A stretch of 33,332 nt of DNA, taken from the NCBI GenBank assembly GCA_025356815.1, contig JANXQL010000140.1, positions 1-33,332 on the forward strand, written 5' to 3'. The position numbers and the translations under genes are program-made. The notes under the pieces are model-generated. The model worked only from the letters and a program-made list of their open reading frames with translations. It ran no database searches and was not told the DNA's origin. This document shows, piece after piece, positions 32,801 through 33,332 of the stretch (position 1 is its first letter; each line of letters begins with the position of its first letter). Origin of the DNA: Pseudomonadota bacterium (GTDB taxonomy: Bacteria; Pseudomonadota; Gammaproteobacteria; Steroidobacterales; Steroidobacteraceae).

Positions 32801-33332
32801 GCAGACCGGTGCCGGTGTGTAATTGAACACGTCCGCCGCAGCCGGGATGGTCAGCGCGTTGTACTTGTTGAGGTAGATCGAGCCCGTGAAGATGTGCTCG
32901 TACGGGGCGTTCGTGACGAACGTGGGAGTTGCCGCCGCACCCATCGGCGCGTACTCAGGCGTCGGCACAACCGGCCTTGGCTGCGTAGCGACGTAGGCCG
33001 CGATCAACTGGGCATTCAGAGCCGCCAGGTTAAGCGGTGCGGGCGTGCCTGCACTCACATTAATCTGCAGGATCGTGCGCGAGTTCGGGCCGTAGCCGGC
33101 GACCGTGTTTGGCGCGCCACCGGCGCCGGTCTGGTCGCCGTCGCCCGTGTAGTAGTCGATGCGCGGATCACCGGCAGGGACCGGCGCACCCGAGTCGTTG
33201 TACAGGATCAGCGTCTTGCCCGCGTACTGCGAGAAGTCGATGATCACGTCGGCCCGCTCGGCGGGGCCGAGCCACAGGCTGCGCTCGAGCACGTTGAGCA
33301 CCGTCACGGAGCGCTTGTTGTACTCGTAGTCG
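29807..33332 (-). CDS. Multicopper oxidase fused to fibronectin type III repeats (5' end outside the window)
   Basis: At least 1174 residues are visible, open to the right edge, so the N-terminus with the first copper domain is missing. The visible start lies in the second cupredoxin domain ('LGPAERADVIIDFS'). The last cupredoxin domain holds the copper sites: HPVHFHF (about 32491-32511) and HCHILGHEENDFM (32148-32186), giving type 2/3 histidines and a type 1 site with an axial Met. Soon after that motif, from about 32100 down to the stop, come about seven fibronectin type III-like modules of 85-90 residues ('VTWTDPTPVPAVL', 'VALSWAAPAGGAA', 'GLTPLTPYSFRVVATNATG'). FnIII repeats on a bacterial oxidase suggest extracellular attachment or display. 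Relatives of the oxidase part oxidise metals such as manganese or phenolic substrates; which applies here is unknown. A GTG at 33307 is internal, not the start. Confidence 0.9.
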   Translation of the reverse strand, partial: DYEYNKRSVTVLNVLERSLWLGPAERADVIIDFSQYAGKTLILYNDSGAPVPAGDPRIDYYTGDGDQTGAGGAPNTVAGYGPNSRTILQINVSAGTPAPLNLAALNAQLIAAYVATQPRPVVPTPEYAPMGAAATPTFVTNAPYEHIFTGSIYLNKYNALTIPAAADVFNYTPAPVCSTTATCLTTLTNIRKGANGGLVQSKVGLPVNAYVESKAIQELFENDYGRMNAILGVELPFTNVTIQTTIPLAYVDPATETIANGETQFWKITHNGVDSHPVHFHFINVQVINRVGWDGTIKPIPADEVGWKETVKMHPLEDIIVAVRAKTAPPTPFGMPHSYRQPAPNQLPSDNHGITQIDAATGGAPATPYTNAPVDYGSEYVWHCHILGHEENDFMRPFIFKAKEVLAPSLGFAVSGAAPGATGVTVTWTDPTPVPAVLTAYDPILAPTGFLGNPNNEIGFRVERAAGNNVAVNSPTFAEASAGLVQLNPITGATNAQANATTYVDATAVPAPVPATPVAPVFVSATATSVTLTLPVRAADVASFSVLRDGVVVGTVTGSTAATTNYTDGGLTAGTSYSYTLVANSATGKQDYTYRVAAVTAAGDTLSSTTANATVTSPNSVPSTATAVTTVPDAPSALTFSAITSTGATGDWSAVTGATSYQLQQGAAAVGPWTAITPVAATNSQVVTGLAGNTTYFFQVDAINASGASAFGPIPAATLLTLPDAPGAPTVGTITFSSVALSWAAPAGGAATYTVQFSTDGFATFTSTPAAAGTSATVTGLTPLTPYSFRVVATNATGNSIASAAVPATTLAGIPAAPTGLVFTNVTATTLTASWTASANATSYDVTVNGGPIVNVAAVTDALTGLTGNTTYTLSIQARNASGVSPAALVGSQLTAPSVPGVPVVGTITSSSVALSWAAPAGGAASYSVQYGPTGTFTNTVAAAGTSVAVSGLTASTGYSFRVLATNATASSAVTSSVNATTLAGGPAAPAEPTLGAVTTTSVTLSWPAVTGATSYTLYRNGTAVWTGTTTTRRQTGQLAGNTYGFTLTVTTAARTSAQSAATSATTVPSRPTTPTVSLAGNTAANHQVTVTVPALPATETAAITYTISYQYRTTGGIPWGPVTVVQSGVVATGAAQVIALPMPATGRYRFNLVAVDAGGTSTASGNSNSVTSL
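30556..31120 (-). repeat. 43-bp exact direct repeat within the fibronectin modules
   Basis: Bases 30556-30598 and 31078-31120 are identical over 43 positions. They lie 522 bases apart, exactly 174 codons, that is two FnIII modules, and encode the same segment (ending VALSWAAPAGGAA). The surrounding modules are similar but diverged, so this points to recent duplication or gene conversion between repeat units. It could allow loss or gain of a two-module block. Confidence 0.8.

Overview
The window is GC-rich, densely packed chromosomal DNA, mostly encoding exported proteins. The TonB-dependent receptor, several c-type cytochromes, lipoproteins, twin-arginine signal peptides and an ANR/FNR-type promoter point to a Gram-negative, respiratory proteobacterium. 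A soil or water gammaproteobacterium with broad catabolic ability seems likeliest, but that placement is inference. No rRNA, tRNA, CRISPR array, insertion sequence or phage gene was seen.

Layout. (1) 1-4391, plus strand: the decayed 3' end of a short-chain dehydrogenase, then a class II aldolase/adducin-family enzyme, an MFS transporter and a secreted amidohydrolase; a GNAT acetyltransferase (minus) abuts the last gene. (2) 5065-10834, minus strand: a TonB-dependent receptor followed by a di-heme cytochrome c, a MauG-like di-heme peroxidase and a beta-helix/cytochrome c fusion, tightly coupled. A divergent TetR-type regulator (11064-11717) and an operator-rich 229-bp intergenic region control it in all likelihood. 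(3) 11714-16889, minus strand: an alpha-hydroxy-acid dehydrogenase, a lipoprotein cytochrome c, a Tat-exported FAD lactone-oxidase-like enzyme, a Tat-signal PLP-fold protein and an SDR. The last four genes overlap each other. (4) 17126-18346: an outer-membrane porin behind an almost ideal ANR/FNR class II promoter. (5) 18357-20753: a frameshifted LysR gene divergent from a tryptophanase/tyrosine phenol-lyase family enzyme, with a perfect LysR-type palindrome between them. (6) 20903-22558: a kelch-repeat lipoprotein, followed by a 700-bp stretch without a convincing gene. (7) 23259-25486, plus strand: a secreted type B carboxylesterase and a PCu(A)C-fold protein that has lost all its copper ligands. 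(8) 25509-33332, minus strand: a multicopper oxidase fused to about seven fibronectin type III modules (truncated by the window edge), a large terminator, an FKBP prolyl isomerase, a cytochrome c/periplasmic-binding-protein fusion, a DUF4124-like protein and a TPR protein.

How the parts may work together. Regions 2, 3 and 8 each pair an unusual exported oxidase or redox fusion with dedicated cytochromes, suggesting oxidation of external substrates in the periplasm or at the outer surface with electrons passed to cytochrome c. The best candidates for an undescribed system are region 2 (receptor, cytochrome, MauG-like enzyme, beta-helix cytochrome) and region 8 (giant multicopper oxidase-FnIII protein with a cytochrome-binding-protein fusion and an FKBP chaperone). 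Their substrates cannot be read from sequence.
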